Source of the DNA: Microbacterium sp. SLBN-146
GTDB lineage: Bacteria > Actinomycetota > Actinomycetes > Actinomycetales > Microbacteriaceae
NCBI RefSeq assembly: GCF_006715145.1
Contig: NZ_VFMR01000001.1
Span: 3,100,001-3,164,000, forward strand
DNA: 64,000 bases
Direction: 5' to 3'
Shown here: piece by piece, positions 17,628 to 27,314 of the stretch
Layout: every line of letters begins with the position of its first letter
Position numbering within the stretch: the first letter of the stretch is position 1
Position numbers and translations under genes: made by a program
Notes under the pieces: model-generated
Told to the model about the DNA's origin: nothing
What the model saw: the letters and a program-made list of their open reading frames with translations, nothing else
Databases searched by the model: none

Positions 17628-17633
17628 AGGCTA
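17628..17633 (-). promoter_or_regulatory. -10 box TAGCCT of pyrD, overlapping nrdR stop codon
   Basis: The TAG of this box (17631-17633 on the minus strand) is the nrdR stop codon. The box ends 7 nt before ATG 17620, giving a leaderless message. Confidence 0.5.
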
Positions 17634-18104
17634 GCGCTCGGCGCTCGCCTCCTCGCGCGGGTGATCGTCTCGCAGCTGGCCGATCGCCGTCTCGAAATCC
17701 TCGAGCGAGTCAAAGGCCTGGTACACGCTGGCGAACCGCAGGTATGCAACCTCATCGAGCTCGCGCAGCGGGCCGAGGATCGCCAATCCGATCTCGTTCG
17801 CGTCGAGCTGCGAAGCGCCGGTCTGTCGGATCGACTCTTCGACGCGCTGAGCGAGCACGGCGAGGTCTCCCTCTGTCACGGGGCGTCCCTGACACGCCTT
17901 GCGCACACCCGAGATCACCTTCTCGCGGCTGAACGGTTCCATGACGCCCGAGCGTTTGATGACGTTGAGGCTTGCCGTCTCGATCGTCGTGAAGCGTCCT
18001 CCGCACTCGGGGCACTGACGGCGTCGACGGATGCTGAGGCCGTCATCGCTCGTTCGCGAATCGATGACGCGGGAATCGGAGTGGCGGCAGAACGGGCAAT
18101 GCAT
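17631..18104 (-). CDS. nrdR: Transcriptional repressor NrdR
   Basis: 157 residues. The N-terminal zinc ribbon uses C3, C6, C31 and C34 (CPFC and CPEC). The ATP-cone domain follows ([20 protein letters not shown] through [10 protein letters not shown]). It represses ribonucleotide reductase genes according to the ATP/dATP balance; none of those genes is in this window. It is flanked by hisD upstream and pyrD downstream, each apparently with its own promoter formed over the previous stop codon. Confidence 0.95.
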   Translation of the reverse strand: MHCPFCRHSDSRVIDSRTSDDGLSIRRRRQCPECGGRFTTIETASLNVIKRSGVMEPFSREKVISGVRKACQGRPVTEGDLAVLAQRVEESIRQTGASQLDANEIGLAILGPLRELDEVAYLRFASVYQAFDSLEDFETAIGQLRDDHPREEASAER

Positions 18105-18112
18105 ATGACAGA

Positions 18113-18118
18113 AGACTA
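18113..18118 (-). promoter_or_regulatory. -10 box TAGTCT of nrdR, overlapping hisD stop codon
   Basis: The TAG (18116-18118) is the hisD stop codon. TAGTCT ends 8 nt before ATG 18104. Confidence 0.45.
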
Positions 18119-19417
18119 CGCCGGGAAGCGGGCCTCGATGGCCTCACCGTGCGCCGGAAGCTGCTCAGCCTCGGCGAGCGTGACGATGGCAGCCCTCACC
18201 TCGGCGAGAGCAGCGCGGTCGTATTCGATCACCTGTTGCGGACGAAGGAACGTGGATGCGGACAGCCCCGCGGCGTAGCGCGCCTGCCCTCCCGTGGGGA
18301 GGACGTGATTCGACCCGGCCAGGTAGTCGCCGAGACTCACCGGAGTGTGGGGGCCGACGAAGACCGCGCCGGCGTGGACGAAGTCGGCGGGGCGCGGGTC
18401 CGCGACGTGAAGTTCGAGGTGTTCAGGCGCATAGGCGTTGCTGAAGTCGGCAGCGCGGGCCAGATCATCGACGATGACGATGGCGGACTGCGGGCCTGCC
18501 AACGCCGCCTCGACGCGCTGTGCGTGCCGCGTTGCAGCGGCGGCCGCAGCGACGGATTCGCGCACGGCTTCGGCGAGGTCCTCTGATGTCGTGACGAGGA
18601 CTGCCGAGGCCTGTTCGTCGTGCTCGGCCTGACTGACGAGGTCGGCGGCGACAAGAGTCGGATCGGCGCTCTCATCGGCCACGATGAGGATCTCGGTCGC
18701 GCCGGCTTCCGAGTCCGTGCCGACGCGCCCCGCAACGGCACGCTTCGCGGCTGCGACGAAGTTGTTGCCCGGGCCGGTGACGACATCGACGGGATCGAGT
18801 CCGATTTCGGGAACACCGTAGGCGAAAGCCGCGATCGCCCCCGCGCCTCCCATCGCATAGACCTCATCCACGCCGAGCAGACGCGCCGCCGCGAGGATCA
18901 CGGGGTGGACACGACCGTCGCTGTCTCGCTGGGGCGGAGAGGCGAGCCCGATGCGCTCGACGCCCGCGACCTGCGCGGGAACGACGTTCATGACGACGCT
19001 CGACGGATAAACCGCCTTGCCGCCGGGAACGTAGAGTCCGACGCGCCGCACGGGTTGCCAGCGCTGGGTGACCGATGCTCCGGGAGCGATGTGCGTCGTG
19101 ACGGACGGTGGGACCTGGGCGATCGAAGCCGCACGCACGCGCTCGATCGCGGACTCGAGCGCGGATCGGATGGACGGATCGAGAAGCGCGAGTGCTTCTT
19201 CAAGGTGCTCGGCGGGCACGCGGATCGCGTGGCCCGTCACTCCGTCGAAGCGCTCGGCCTGGCTCCGCAGCGCGTCCGCACCGTCGGCCTGGACATCCGC
19301 CACGAGCCTGGTCGCTGTCTCCAGTGCTTCATTTCGCGCGGCAGCCGCCCGAGGGACAGCCGCAAGAAGCTCAGCTGCGGACAGGTCCCGACCGCGCAGA
19401 TCGATCGTTCGCATCAT
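18116..19417 (-). CDS. hisD: Histidinol dehydrogenase
   Basis: 433 residues. It carries out the last two oxidation steps of histidine synthesis. Family motifs are [57 protein letters not shown] (zinc-ligand region) and [17 protein letters not shown]. Two Met codons in tandem begin the frame (19417 and 19414). It starts 9 bp after the membrane-protein gene and is probably in its operon. No other his gene is visible. Confidence 0.95.
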   Translation of the reverse strand: MMRTIDLRGRDLSAAELLAAVPRAAAARNEALETATRLVADVQADGADALRSQAERFDGVTGHAIRVPAEHLEEALALLDPSIRSALESAIERVRAASIAQVPPSVTTHIAPGASVTQRWQPVRRVGLYVPGGKAVYPSSVVMNVVPAQVAGVERIGLASPPQRDSDGRVHPVILAAARLLGVDEVYAMGGAGAIAAFAYGVPEIGLDPVDVVTGPGNNFVAAAKRAVAGRVGTDSEAGATEILIVADESADPTLVAADLVSQAEHDEQASAVLVTTSEDLAEAVRESVAAAAAATRHAQRVEAALAGPQSAIVIVDDLARAADFSNAYAPEHLELHVADPRPADFVHAGAVFVGPHTPVSLGDYLAGSNHVLPTGGQARYAAGLSASTFLRPQQVIEYDRAALAEVRAAIVTLAEAEQLPAHGEAIEARFPA

Positions 19418-19426
19418 TCGTCGTCG

Positions 19427-20404
19427 TCAGCCCCGAGTCACGCCGTCTGTGTCGTGCAGCCGCCCGACCCGACCGTCTTCGTGACGGACCACGAAGTGAT
19501 CGTCGTACTCTTCGATGACGAGAGCCCACGCGGTCGGCCCGATGCGGAAGAGTGCGGCTCCGCTGTCGTCGACGACATCGCGCTCCTCGGGGACGAGAGC
19601 CCAGAACGCCTGGTGACGGTGCGCCGCGGGCTCGTCCGCCGCGGCCTCGACCTGGTCGACGGGCTCATAGGCACCGGTAACGTCATCGGACATCCACGAT
19701 TCCGTCGTCGCGTCGACGTCCGCCGAATCCTCGAAGACGACGTGCTCCGATCCCGTGTCGGCTGTCGGCGCTGCGGCAGGAGCAGGAGACGGGTCGGCGG
19801 GGCGTGCGGGCCGCGCGGACACAGGGCGGACCGGGCGCGCGTTCCGATGCGCGGGGACCTCGCGGCGACCGACGAAGTCCTGAGCGAAAGGCGGGATGAG
19901 GGGCGCGAAGACGGTGAGGAGGACGCCCGCGAGCATGAGGATCAGTTGAGCCCAGATCACCCAAGAACGGAACCAGTCTCCGCCCGCGAGCGTGAACGCC
20001 ACCGTCTCCCACACGATCTGCAGCCAGACGACGGCTGAGACGGAGAACGCCACCGACGCGAACTGATCGATGCCCAGCGAGCCGACCCGGCGGATCCCGT
20101 CGGGCGACAGACGACGCAGGCCGATCAGGAAGACGGCGATGGTCGGGAGGCCGATCGTGAGGATCCAGCCGAGACCTGTCGTCCAGACAGACCCGAATCC
20201 GAACAGCAGGCTGTCCCGGCCGACCAAGACGGCGGCGACGGGGAAGAACGACAGCACGAACGCGACGAGCCAGACACCGGCGAGAGCGACCTCGCGCACC
20301 GAGAATGGTCCGACGCCGTACTGCGGTGTCTCGTCGAGTCGTACGTCGGAGGAAGCGTTCTGATCGCCCTCGAGGCCGATGTTCTCGTCCTGGTGGTCGC
20401 TCAC
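19427..20404 (-). CDS. Membrane protein of unknown function
   Basis: 325 residues from GTG 20404 (MSDHQDENIGLEGD), with AAGGA 6 nt upstream. Four TM helices lie at about 36-56, 71-95, 113-133 and 146-168. The C-terminal half is soluble, acidic and Pro/Ala-rich (PVSARPARPADPSPAPAAAP), ending in a folded segment, WALVIEEYDDHFVVRHEDG. I do not recognise the family. Its place between dnaE and hisD suggests conserved neighbourhood rather than a defined role. Confidence 0.65.
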   Translation of the reverse strand: MSDHQDENIGLEGDQNASSDVRLDETPQYGVGPFSVREVALAGVWLVAFVLSFFPVAAVLVGRDSLLFGFGSVWTTGLGWILTIGLPTIAVFLIGLRRLSPDGIRRVGSLGIDQFASVAFSVSAVVWLQIVWETVAFTLAGGDWFRSWVIWAQLILMLAGVLLTVFAPLIPPFAQDFVGRREVPAHRNARPVRPVSARPARPADPSPAPAAAPTADTGSEHVVFEDSADVDATTESWMSDDVTGAYEPVDQVEAAADEPAAHRHQAFWALVPEERDVVDDSGAALFRIGPTAWALVIEEYDDHFVVRHEDGRVGRLHDTDGVTRG

Positions 20405-20439
20405 GATGATCCTTCCGATAACGGGCGGGGGTGCACACG

Positions 20440-20445
20440 ATCCTA
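20440..20445 (-). promoter_or_regulatory. -10 box TAGGAT of the 19427-20404 gene
   Basis: TAGGAT on the minus strand, 35 nt before GTG 20404, in the gap after dnaE. Confidence 0.4.
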
Positions 20446-20504
20446 CCCGCGGGGCCGACTCCCGTCGGGATGCACGCGAGATGCGGGGTCGTGTTCGGGG
20501 TCGC

Positions 20505-23500
20505 TCACCCGAGGCATTGCGGGCCGAGCAATCCCTTCAACTCGCCGAACAGATCCGCTGTGATCGACACCGGCATCGGCACCTCGAAGACCTTCGCGGC
20601 GGACCCCTTGTGCAGCTTCAGCACGACCTCGGTATCGCCACGATGACGCTCGAGAACAGCCGCGAGCTCCCCGACGACCGGCTCGGTCGCCCGGTGCTCC
20701 GGCATGACGAGCACGAGTGGCCCGGACGCCTCCGTGCTCCCGAGGTCCGGAGCGAACACCGACTGCGCATGCAGGTTAAGCCCATCATCGCGGCGTGAGA
20801 TCCGGCCGCGGACGACGAGAATCGAGTCCGCCTGCAGCATGGAGGCGAATTCGGTGTAGGTCTTGCCCATGAGCATGACGGTGACCTCACCGTCGAAGTC
20901 CTCGACCGTGATCATCCCGTAGGGATTTCCGCTCTGTTTGGCGACACGATGCTGGGCATTCGTGACGAGTCCCGCGATCGTGACCTGCTCACCGTCCGCC
21001 AGATCCTCATTCGACAGCAGGTCGTGGATCGTCATGGACGCATGTTTGGCGAGGGGGATCTCCAGACCCGCGAGGGGATGATCGGAGACGTACAGACCGA
21101 GCATCTCGCGCTCGAAGGCGAGCTTGTCCTTCTTCGTCCATTCGGGGCGTTCGGGCACCTTTGTGACCTGCTGAGGCTCGTCGTCTCCCCACAGACTGTC
21201 GAAGTCGAACCCCACCTCGCCGTTGGCCTCGCGTCGTTTGTCGAGGACGGCCTGCTCCGTCGCGTCCTCATGAATCTCGAGGAGTGCGCGACGTGTCGAC
21301 CCGAGCGAGTCGAAAGCGCCCGCCTTGATCAACGACTCCACGGTGCGCTTGTTCGCCACATGCGCGGGCACTCTGGCGAGGAAGTCGTGGAAGCTCGCGA
21401 AACCGTCTTCTCCGCGCGACGTCACGATTCCGTCGACGACGTTCGCTCCCACGTTCCGCACAGCACCGAGCCCGAAGCGGATGTCCTCGTCGACAGCGGC
21501 GAAGTATCGGATGGACTGGCCCACGTCAGGCGGAAGCACTTTGATGCCCATGCGCCGGCACTCGTTGAGGTACACGGCCATCTTGTCCTTCGAGTCACCC
21601 ACGCTCGTCAGGAGTGCCGCCATGTACTCGGCGGGATAGTGCGCCTTCAGGTACGCCGTCCAGTAGGAGACGAGTCCATAGGCAGCCGAGTGCGCCTTGT
21701 TGAACGCGTAATCGGAGAACGGGAGAAGGATCTCCCACAACTTGTTCACCGCGTCGTCCGAGTATCCGTTCGCATGCATGCCCGCCTGGAAGCCCTCGAA
21801 CTGCTTGTCGAGCTCGGACTTCTTCTTCTTGCCCATCGCGCGCCGGAGGATGTCCGCCTGTCCGAGGCTGAAGCCTGCGACCTTCTGCGCAATGGCCATG
21901 ACCTGCTCCTGATAGATGATCAGGCCGTAGCTCGTGTCGAGGATCTCGGAAAGCGAGTCGGTGAACTCTTTGTGGATCGGGGTGATCTCCTGCTGCCCGT
22001 TCTTGCGCAGCGCGTAGTTGATGTGGGAGTTCGCCCCCATCGGCCCGGGTCGATAGAGGGCGATGACGGCCGAGATGTCTTCGAAGTTGTCGGGCTTCAG
22101 AAGCCTCAGGAGCGAGCGCATCGGCCCGCCGTCGAGTTGGAAGACGCCGAGCGTGTCTCCCCGGGAAAGGAGCTCGTACGCCGCCGCGTCATCGAGCTCC
22201 AGATCTTCCAAGACGAGGGCGGTCCCTCTGTTCGCCTCGATGTTGTCGAGCGCATCGTTGATGATCGTCAGGTTGCGGAGCCCGAGGAAGTCCATCTTGA
22301 TGAGGCCCAGCGCCTCGCACGACGGATAGTCGAACTGCGTGACGATCTGACCGTCCTGCTCCCGTCGCATGATCGGGATGATGTCGATGAGCGGCTCGGA
22401 CGACATGATGACGCCGGCGGCGTGCACACCCCACTGGCGCTTGAGGTTCTCGAGCCCGACCGCGGTGTCGAAGACGGTCTTCGCCTCGGGGTCCGTCTCG
22501 ATGAGAGCGCGGAACTCGCTCGCCTCCTTGAAGCGCGGGTGCTCCTTGTCGAACATGCCGCCGAGGGGCATGTCCTTGCCCATGACGGCGGGGGGCATGG
22601 CCTTCGTCAGCTTCTCTCCCATGCTGAACGGGAAGCCCAGAACGCGGCCTGCGTCCTTCAGCGCCTGCTTCGCCTTGATCGTGCCGTAGGTGACGATCTG
22701 CGCGACACGCTCGTCGCCGTACTTCTCGGTCACGTACTGGATGACTTCGCCACGGCGCCGATCGTCGAAGTCGACGTCGAAGTCGGGCATCGAGACACGG
22801 TCGGGATTGAGGAAGCGCTCGAAGATGAGTCCATGCTGAAGCGGGTCGAGGTCGGTGATCTTCATCGCATAGGCCGCCATCGACCCCGCGCCGGAGCCAC
22901 GGCCGGGCCCGACGCGGATGCCGTTTCGCTTGGCCCAGTTGATGAAGTCGGCGACGACGAGGAAGTAGCCGGGGAACCCCATCTGCGAGATGACCCCCGT
23001 CTCGTACTCCGCCTGTGCCCGCACCGCATCGGGGATGCCGTCGGGGTACCGCTCGCGCAGACCGTTCTCGACCTCCTTGACGAACCACGACTCTTCCGTC
23101 TCGCCGTCGGGAACCGGGAATCGCGGCATGTAGTTGGCCGAGGTGTTGAACTCGACCTCGCAGCGCTCGGCGATGAGCAGGGTCGCGTCGCACGCCTCGG
23201 GGTGATCGCGGAACACCTGGCGCATCTCGGCCGCGGACTTGACGTAATAGCCGTCGCCGTCGAACTTGAAGCGCTTCGGATCGTCGAGGGTCGAACCCGA
23301 CTGCACGCACAGCAGCGCCGCATGACTCGTGGCGTCATGCTGGTGCGTGTAATGAAGGTCGTTCGTGGCGACGAGCGGAATGCTCAGCTCCTTCGAGAGC
23401 TTGAGCAGATCACTCATGACCCGCCGCTCGATAGACAGACCGTGATCCATGATCTCGGCGAAGTAGTTCTCCTTGCCGAAGATGTCCTGGAACTCGGCCG

Positions 23501-24023
23501 CAGCAGCACGCGCCGCGTCGTACTGCCCGAGCCGGAGCCGCGTCTGCACTTCGCCCGAGGGGCACCCGGTCGTCGCGATGAGCCCCTTGCTGTACTTCTG
23601 GAGCAGTTCGCGGTCCATGCGGGGTTTGAAGTAGTAGCCCTCCATGCTCGCGCGGGACGACAGTCGGAAAAGGTTGTGCATGCCTTCGGTCGACTCGCTG
23701 AGGAGCGTCATGTGGGTGTAGGCGCCGGAGCCCGAGACATCGTCGTTGGTCTGCTCGGGCGTCCCCCACCTCACCCGCGCCTTGTCGCTGCGGTGCGTGC
23801 CGGGCGTGACGTAGGCCTCGATCCCGACGATGGGCTTGATGCCGGCCTCTTTCGCCGCCCGGTAGAACTCGAACGCAGCGAACGTATTGCCGTGGTCGGT
23901 GACAGCGATCGCGGGCATCCCCAGACGGACGGCCTCCGACACCATCGGGCCGATGCGGGCCGCTCCGTCGAGCATGGAGTACTCGCTGTGCACGTGCAGA
24001 TGAACGAAGGAGTCGGATGCCAC
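20505..24023 (-). CDS. dnaE: DNA polymerase III alpha subunit (replicative)
   Basis: 1172 residues from GTG 24023. It is the catalytic subunit of the replicative polymerase. The N-terminal PHP domain begins FVHLHVHSEYSMLDGAARI and the palm carries PDFDVDFDD (about residue 410). An HhH/OB-fold region is near the C-terminus (EQVTIAGLVTNAQHR). Length and order fit DnaE1. A TAGACT box 6 nt before the GTG makes it leaderless and fixes the start. It is divergent from a NUDIX gene that is also leaderless. Confidence 0.97.
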   Translation of the reverse strand: MASDSFVHLHVHSEYSMLDGAARIGPMVSEAVRLGMPAIAVTDHGNTFAAFEFYRAAKEAGIKPIVGIEAYVTPGTHRSDKARVRWGTPEQTNDDVSGSGAYTHMTLLSESTEGMHNLFRLSSRASMEGYYFKPRMDRELLQKYSKGLIATTGCPSGEVQTRLRLGQYDAARAAAAEFQDIFGKENYFAEIMDHGLSIERRVMSDLLKLSKELSIPLVATNDLHYTHQHDATSHAALLCVQSGSTLDDPKRFKFDGDGYYVKSAAEMRQVFRDHPEACDATLLIAERCEVEFNTSANYMPRFPVPDGETEESWFVKEVENGLRERYPDGIPDAVRAQAEYETGVISQMGFPGYFLVVADFINWAKRNGIRVGPGRGSGAGSMAAYAMKITDLDPLQHGLIFERFLNPDRVSMPDFDVDFDDRRRGEVIQYVTEKYGDERVAQIVTYGTIKAKQALKDAGRVLGFPFSMGEKLTKAMPPAVMGKDMPLGGMFDKEHPRFKEASEFRALIETDPEAKTVFDTAVGLENLKRQWGVHAAGVIMSSEPLIDIIPIMRREQDGQIVTQFDYPSCEALGLIKMDFLGLRNLTIINDALDNIEANRGTALVLEDLELDDAAAYELLSRGDTLGVFQLDGGPMRSLLRLLKPDNFEDISAVIALYRPGPMGANSHINYALRKNGQQEITPIHKEFTDSLSEILDTSYGLIIYQEQVMAIAQKVAGFSLGQADILRRAMGKKKKSELDKQFEGFQAGMHANGYSDDAVNKLWEILLPFSDYAFNKAHSAAYGLVSYWTAYLKAHYPAEYMAALLTSVGDSKDKMAVYLNECRRMGIKVLPPDVGQSIRYFAAVDEDIRFGLGAVRNVGANVVDGIVTSRGEDGFASFHDFLARVPAHVANKRTVESLIKAGAFDSLGSTRRALLEIHEDATEQAVLDKRREANGEVGFDFDSLWGDDEPQQVTKVPERPEWTKKDKLAFEREMLGLYVSDHPLAGLEIPLAKHASMTIHDLLSNEDLADGEQVTIAGLVTNAQHRVAKQSGNPYGMITVEDFDGEVTVMLMGKTYTEFASMLQADSILVVRGRISRRDDGLNLHAQSVFAPDLGSTEASGPLVLVMPEHRATEPVVGELAAVLERHRGDTEVVLKLHKGSAAKVFEVPMPVSITADLFGELKGLLGPQCLG

Positions 24024-24029
24024 GACACG

Positions 24030-24035
24030 AGTCTA
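24030..24035 (-). promoter_or_regulatory. -10 box TAGACT of dnaE
   Basis: TAGACT on the minus strand ends 6 nt before GTG 24023. Confidence 0.5.
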
Positions 24036-24067
24036 CGAAGCCCGTCAGACACTCGGACTGGTTTGCC

Positions 24068-24073
24068 TAGAGT
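24068..24073 (+). promoter_or_regulatory. -10 box TAGAGT of NUDIX gene
   Basis: TAGAGT ends 7 nt before ATG 24081. It lies 32 bp from the dnaE box, so the two divergent promoters share their upstream DNA. Confidence 0.45.
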
Positions 24074-24080
24074 TGAGCGC

Positions 24081-24551
24081 ATGGCGACTCCCGACTTCAT
24101 CCTCGAACTGCGGCGCATGATCGGAACCCACCCCCTCACACTCACGGGCGTCACCGCCGTCGTGCTCCGCGGTGACAGCGTGCTCCTCGGTCGCCGAAGC
24201 GACACGGGCGCGCTCACGCCGATCACCGGCATCATCGATCCCGGGGAGGAGCCGGCGGTGGCCGCGGCGCGGGAGACGCTCGAGGAGGCCGGAATCGTGT
24301 GCCTCGTCGAGCATCTCGCCTGGGTGCACCAGATCCCGCGCATCACGTACGGCAACGGCGACCAGGCGGACTACCTCGACTTGACCTTTCGCTGCAGCTG
24401 GGTCTCGGGCGAGCCGGTGCCGGTCGACGGCGAGATGACCGAGGTCGCATGGTTCGACGCCCGTGCCCTCCCGCCGATGGGCGAGGACATGCGTCAGCGC
24501 GTCGAGGCCGCGCTCACCGTCCGCGGCGCTGCGAGGTTCGAGTCGCGGTGA
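24081..24551 (+). CDS. NUDIX hydrolase
   Basis: 156 residues. The NUDIX box is complete: GIIDPGEEPAVAAARETLEEAGI (G-x5-E-x7-RE-x2-EE-x-G-I). The family hydrolyses nucleoside diphosphates linked to another group, such as oxidised dNTPs or nucleotide sugars; the substrate is not evident. It shares a 57-bp intergenic region with dnaE. A dNTP-cleaning role would fit that location but is inference only. Confidence 0.9.
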   Translation: MATPDFILELRRMIGTHPLTLTGVTAVVLRGDSVLLGRRSDTGALTPITGIIDPGEEPAVAAARETLEEAGIVCLVEHLAWVHQIPRITYGNGDQADYLDLTFRCSWVSGEPVPVDGEMTEVAWFDARALPPMGEDMRQRVEAALTVRGAARFESR

Positions 24552-24585
24552 CCTTCACGCCGCATCCCGCACGAGCCCGGACACC

Positions 24586-25506
24586 TCAGTCTGCGCGGAG
24601 CACCTCGAGAGCGTGCGCGAGATCGGCCGGATAGTCCGACCCGAAGGTGACCCACTCCCGCGAACCCGGGTGCGCGAAAGACAGTTCGCGCGCATGCAGC
24701 CATTGGCGCGACAGACCGAGCCGAGCGGAGAGAGTCGGGTCGGCTCCGTAGAGCGGGTCGCCGACGCACGGATGCCGGTGGGCGGCCATGTGCACACGGA
24801 TCTGGTGCGTGCGCCCGGTCTCCAGATGGATCTCGAGCAGCGACGCGCCCGGGAAAGCCTCGAGCGTCTCGTAGTGGGTGACGGAGTCCTTGCCCTCCGG
24901 CGTGACCGCGAACTTCCACGAATGCGTGGCATGCCGACCGATAGGCGCGTCGATCGTGCCCTCGAGGGGATCCGGATGCCCCTGCACCACCGCGTGATAG
25001 ATCTTCTCGACCTCGCGCGCCTTGAAGGCGCGCTTGAGCTCGGTGTACGCCCGCTCGCTCTTCGCGACGACCATGAGTCCGCTCGTGCCGACGTCGAGCC
25101 GATGGACGATCCCCTGCCGCTCGACGGCCCCCGTCGTGGCGACGCGGAAACCGGCGGCTGCCAGTGCTCCGAGCACAGTCGGGCCATCCCAGCCGACCGA
25201 CGGATGCGCAGCGACCCCGCTCGGCTTGTTGACGACGACGATGTCGTCGTCGTCGAACACGATTCCGAGGTCCGGAACAGCGATCGGCACGACGGTCGGA
25301 GGCTGCTTGTCTTCCCACGAGATGTCGATCATCTCCCCCGCGCGCACGCGGTCGGACTTACCCGCCGGCCGTCCGTCGAGGAGCACCCCGCCCGACTCGG
25401 CGATCTCTGCGGCGAACGTCCGGGAGAACCCGAGCATCTTCGAGAGTGCTTGGTCGACGCGCACGCCGTCGAGGCCGTCGGGGACGGGAAGGAGTCGCGA
25501 TGGCAT
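24586..25506 (-). CDS. rluD: RluA-family rRNA pseudouridine synthase
   Basis: 306 residues. An N-terminal S4 RNA-binding domain (residues 15-62, [20 protein letters not shown]) is followed by the catalytic domain with the active-site Asp at 138 in [19 protein letters not shown]. It changes uridine to pseudouridine in large-subunit rRNA; the position (RluD type) is inferred from the lspA-rluD pairing. Its ATG shares one base with the lspA stop (TGATG), indicating coupled translation. Confidence 0.9.
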   Translation of the reverse strand: MPSRLLPVPDGLDGVRVDQALSKMLGFSRTFAAEIAESGGVLLDGRPAGKSDRVRAGEMIDISWEDKQPPTVVPIAVPDLGIVFDDDDIVVVNKPSGVAAHPSVGWDGPTVLGALAAAGFRVATTGAVERQGIVHRLDVGTSGLMVVAKSERAYTELKRAFKAREVEKIYHAVVQGHPDPLEGTIDAPIGRHATHSWKFAVTPEGKDSVTHYETLEAFPGASLLEIHLETGRTHQIRVHMAAHRHPCVGDPLYGADPTLSARLGLSRQWLHARELSFAHPGSREWVTFGSDYPADLAHALEVLRAD

Positions 25507-26270
25507 CAGACGGAGCTGTCGCCGGCTCGGCGATCCGCCTCCCGCTCGACCTCGCGCTGCTGAGCCGGAGTGAGCGGGGGAAGCCCGCGCTCGTCAGCGG
25601 GGATGCCCGCATCGGCGTCAGCCACGGGGAATTCGTTCCCGAATCCGGCGACGGGGCCGCCCGGCGGAACTTCGTCGCCCTCACCCAGAATGGTGTCGTC
25701 GTCTTCGCTGCGGCGACGCGTGTCACGGGTTCCGTCCATGTGAACTCCCAGGATGACCAAGAGGGCGACGACGATCATGTCGCACACGATGAAGATGTCG
25801 GCGATGTTGTAGATCGCCGGCGACATACCGGGGAAGAACCACATCCACGGCGTATTGATGAAGTCGATCACGTGCCCGACGGCGAACCCGGGCTCGCGAA
25901 AGATCCGGTCGGTCAAGTTGCCCAGGACGCCGCCCAGCAGCAGTCCCATCACGATCGCCCAGACCCGCGACCGCACGCGGGTGGCCGCGAGCCAGACGAT
26001 CACACCTGCGACCGCAGCGAGCGCGATCGTGAAGATCCACGTCACGCCCTCGCCGAGTGAGAACGCCGCGCCGGGGTTCTTGACGAGGTAGAGGCTGAAG
26101 AAATCGCCGAGGACCGGGACGTTCTCCTGAAGTGGCAGATTCTCGAGGGCGAGGAACTTGGTGAACTGGTCGGCGGCCAGCACCACGGCCGCGAGAATCG
26201 CGACGATGGTGCCGGCCGCCGCTGCGCCCATGCGCTGTGCGCGCACGATCCGCTCAGGTCCGTCCGACAA
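25506..26270 (-). CDS. lspA: Signal peptidase II (prolipoprotein peptidase) with long C-terminal tail
   Basis: 254 residues. Four TM helices carry the family motifs [22 protein letters not shown] and YNIADIFIV with the two catalytic Asp residues. It removes signal peptides from prolipoproteins, such as the two lipoproteins and CtaC in this window. The first 180 residues are the usual enzyme. About 70 further residues form an acidic Pro/Gly-rich tail ([20 protein letters not shown]) ending in a charged helix. It lies 9 bp after divIVA. Confidence 0.93.
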   Translation of the reverse strand: MSDGPERIVRAQRMGAAAAGTIVAILAAVVLAADQFTKFLALENLPLQENVPVLGDFFSLYLVKNPGAAFSLGEGVTWIFTIALAAVAGVIVWLAATRVRSRVWAIVMGLLLGGVLGNLTDRIFREPGFAVGHVIDFINTPWMWFFPGMSPAIYNIADIFIVCDMIVVALLVILGVHMDGTRDTRRRSEDDDTILGEGDEVPPGGPVAGFGNEFPVADADAGIPADERGLPPLTPAQQREVEREADRRAGDSSV

Positions 26271-26279
26271 CAGGCAGGC

Positions 26280-26885
26280 TCAGAGGCCGATGGCCGACAC
26301 GGGCGTGGAGCCCGACGTCGTGGCCGTGGTCTCGAGGTCGCGGAGCTTGCCCTCGATGTAGCTGCGGAGCTGGGCGCGGTAGTCGCGCTCGAACGTGCGG
26401 AGTTCGGAGATGCGGCCCTCGAGGGCGACCCGCTCGCGATCGAGACGGGCCTTCTCCTCGCGACCGCGCGTCTCTGCGTCGGAGATGATCGCGGCGGCCT
26501 GGGACTTCGCGTCCGAGATGAGCTGGTCGCGCTGGGCGATGCCCTCTGCGACGTGCTCGTCGTGAAGGCGCTGTGCCAGCTCGATGATTCCGGCGGTGGC
26601 CGTTGCCGAACCGGTCTCATCGGCGGACACGGTCTTCGGTGCCGGAGCGGGCGCCTCTTCGACCTCTTCGGCCTCCACCGGCTCTTCCTCAGCCGCGGCA
26701 GGTGCCGAAGCACCCGACTCGTAGGCGGCGAGCTTCGCCTTCAGCTCTTCGTTCTCGGCAAGCGCCTTGCGCCATTCGACGACGATCTCGTCGAGGAAGT
26801 CATCCACCTCATCGGGGTCGAAGCCCTCTTTGAACCGGACGTGCTGGAACTGCTTGGTGACGACGTCATCGGGTGTCAATGCCAT
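26280..26885 (-). CDS. divIVA: DivIVA/Wag31 polar growth protein
   Basis: 201 residues. The N-terminal lipid-binding domain (MALTPDDVVTKQFQHVRFKEGFDPDEVDDFLDEI) and first coiled coil are followed by an Ala/Pro/Glu linker (residues 58-85), then a second long coiled coil (about 95-185). It marks cell poles and recruits wall synthesis. Mycobacterial Wag31 is phosphorylated at Thr73 by PknA/PknB; the linker here contains Thr and Ser candidates. GAGG lies 8 nt before the ATG. Confidence 0.95.
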   Translation of the reverse strand: MALTPDDVVTKQFQHVRFKEGFDPDEVDDFLDEIVVEWRKALAENEELKAKLAAYESGASAPAAAEEEPVEAEEVEEAPAPAPKTVSADETGSATATAGIIELAQRLHDEHVAEGIAQRDQLISDAKSQAAAIISDAETRGREEKARLDRERVALEGRISELRTFERDYRAQLRSYIEGKLRDLETTATTSGSTPVSAIGL

Positions 26886-26964
26886 AGTGATTCCTCTTTC
26901 GAGCGCTCAGGTCGCTGGCAAACGGTCTGTGGACGGAGCTGCCCGCGGCAAGCCGTACTCAGCA

Positions 26965-26970
26965 AGCATA
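26965..26970 (-). promoter_or_regulatory. Possible -10 box TATGCT of divIVA
   Basis: TATGCT on the minus strand, 79 nt before ATG 26885 in the gap after yggT, could start a separate divIVA-lspA-rluD message. No -35 is convincing. Confidence 0.3.
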
Positions 26971-27008
26971 GCCGTGGCGTTCGCCAGGTGTGGAGATGGT
27001 GATGGTCG

Positions 27009-27311
27009 TCACGCCGCCATGAAGGCGCGCGTGACCGAGAGAAGGATGAAGCAGAGGAGCATCGTCAAGGCGAAGCCGAAGTCGATCGCGATTCCACCGA
27101 CGCGCAACGGAGGTATGAGGCGCCGGAAGAGTCGGATCGGAGGATCGGTCAGCGAGTAGACGATCTCGGCCGCGACGAGCCCTGCGCCGCGCGGACGCCA
27201 TTCCCGATTGAAGAAGGGCACCCACTCGAGGACGAGACGTGCCAAGAGCACGAGAACGTACAGGACGAGCGCGACGTTGAGGATCGCCGCGACGAAGCGG
27301 ACGATTTCCAC
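27009..27311 (-). CDS. YggT family membrane protein
   Basis: 100 residues with two TM regions (about 5-25 and 75-97) and the middle motif DPPIRLFRRLIPPLRVGGIAIDFG typical of YggT/Ycf19 proteins. The family lies between sepF and divIVA in most actinobacteria and is thought to support envelope or division work. It is 3 bp from the sepF stop, so co-translation is likely. Confidence 0.88.
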   Translation of the reverse strand: MEIVRFVAAILNVALVLYVLVLLARLVLEWVPFFNREWRPRGAGLVAAEIVYSLTDPPIRLFRRLIPPLRVGGIAIDFGFALTMLLCFILLSVTRAFMAA

Positions 27312-27314
27312 GGA

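Noticed and set aside
20949..24080. Long plus-strand open frame opposite dnaE leading into the NUDIX gene
   Set aside because: The dnaE motifs on the other strand are unambiguous; only the part from ATG 24081 has NUDIX homology and a promoter.
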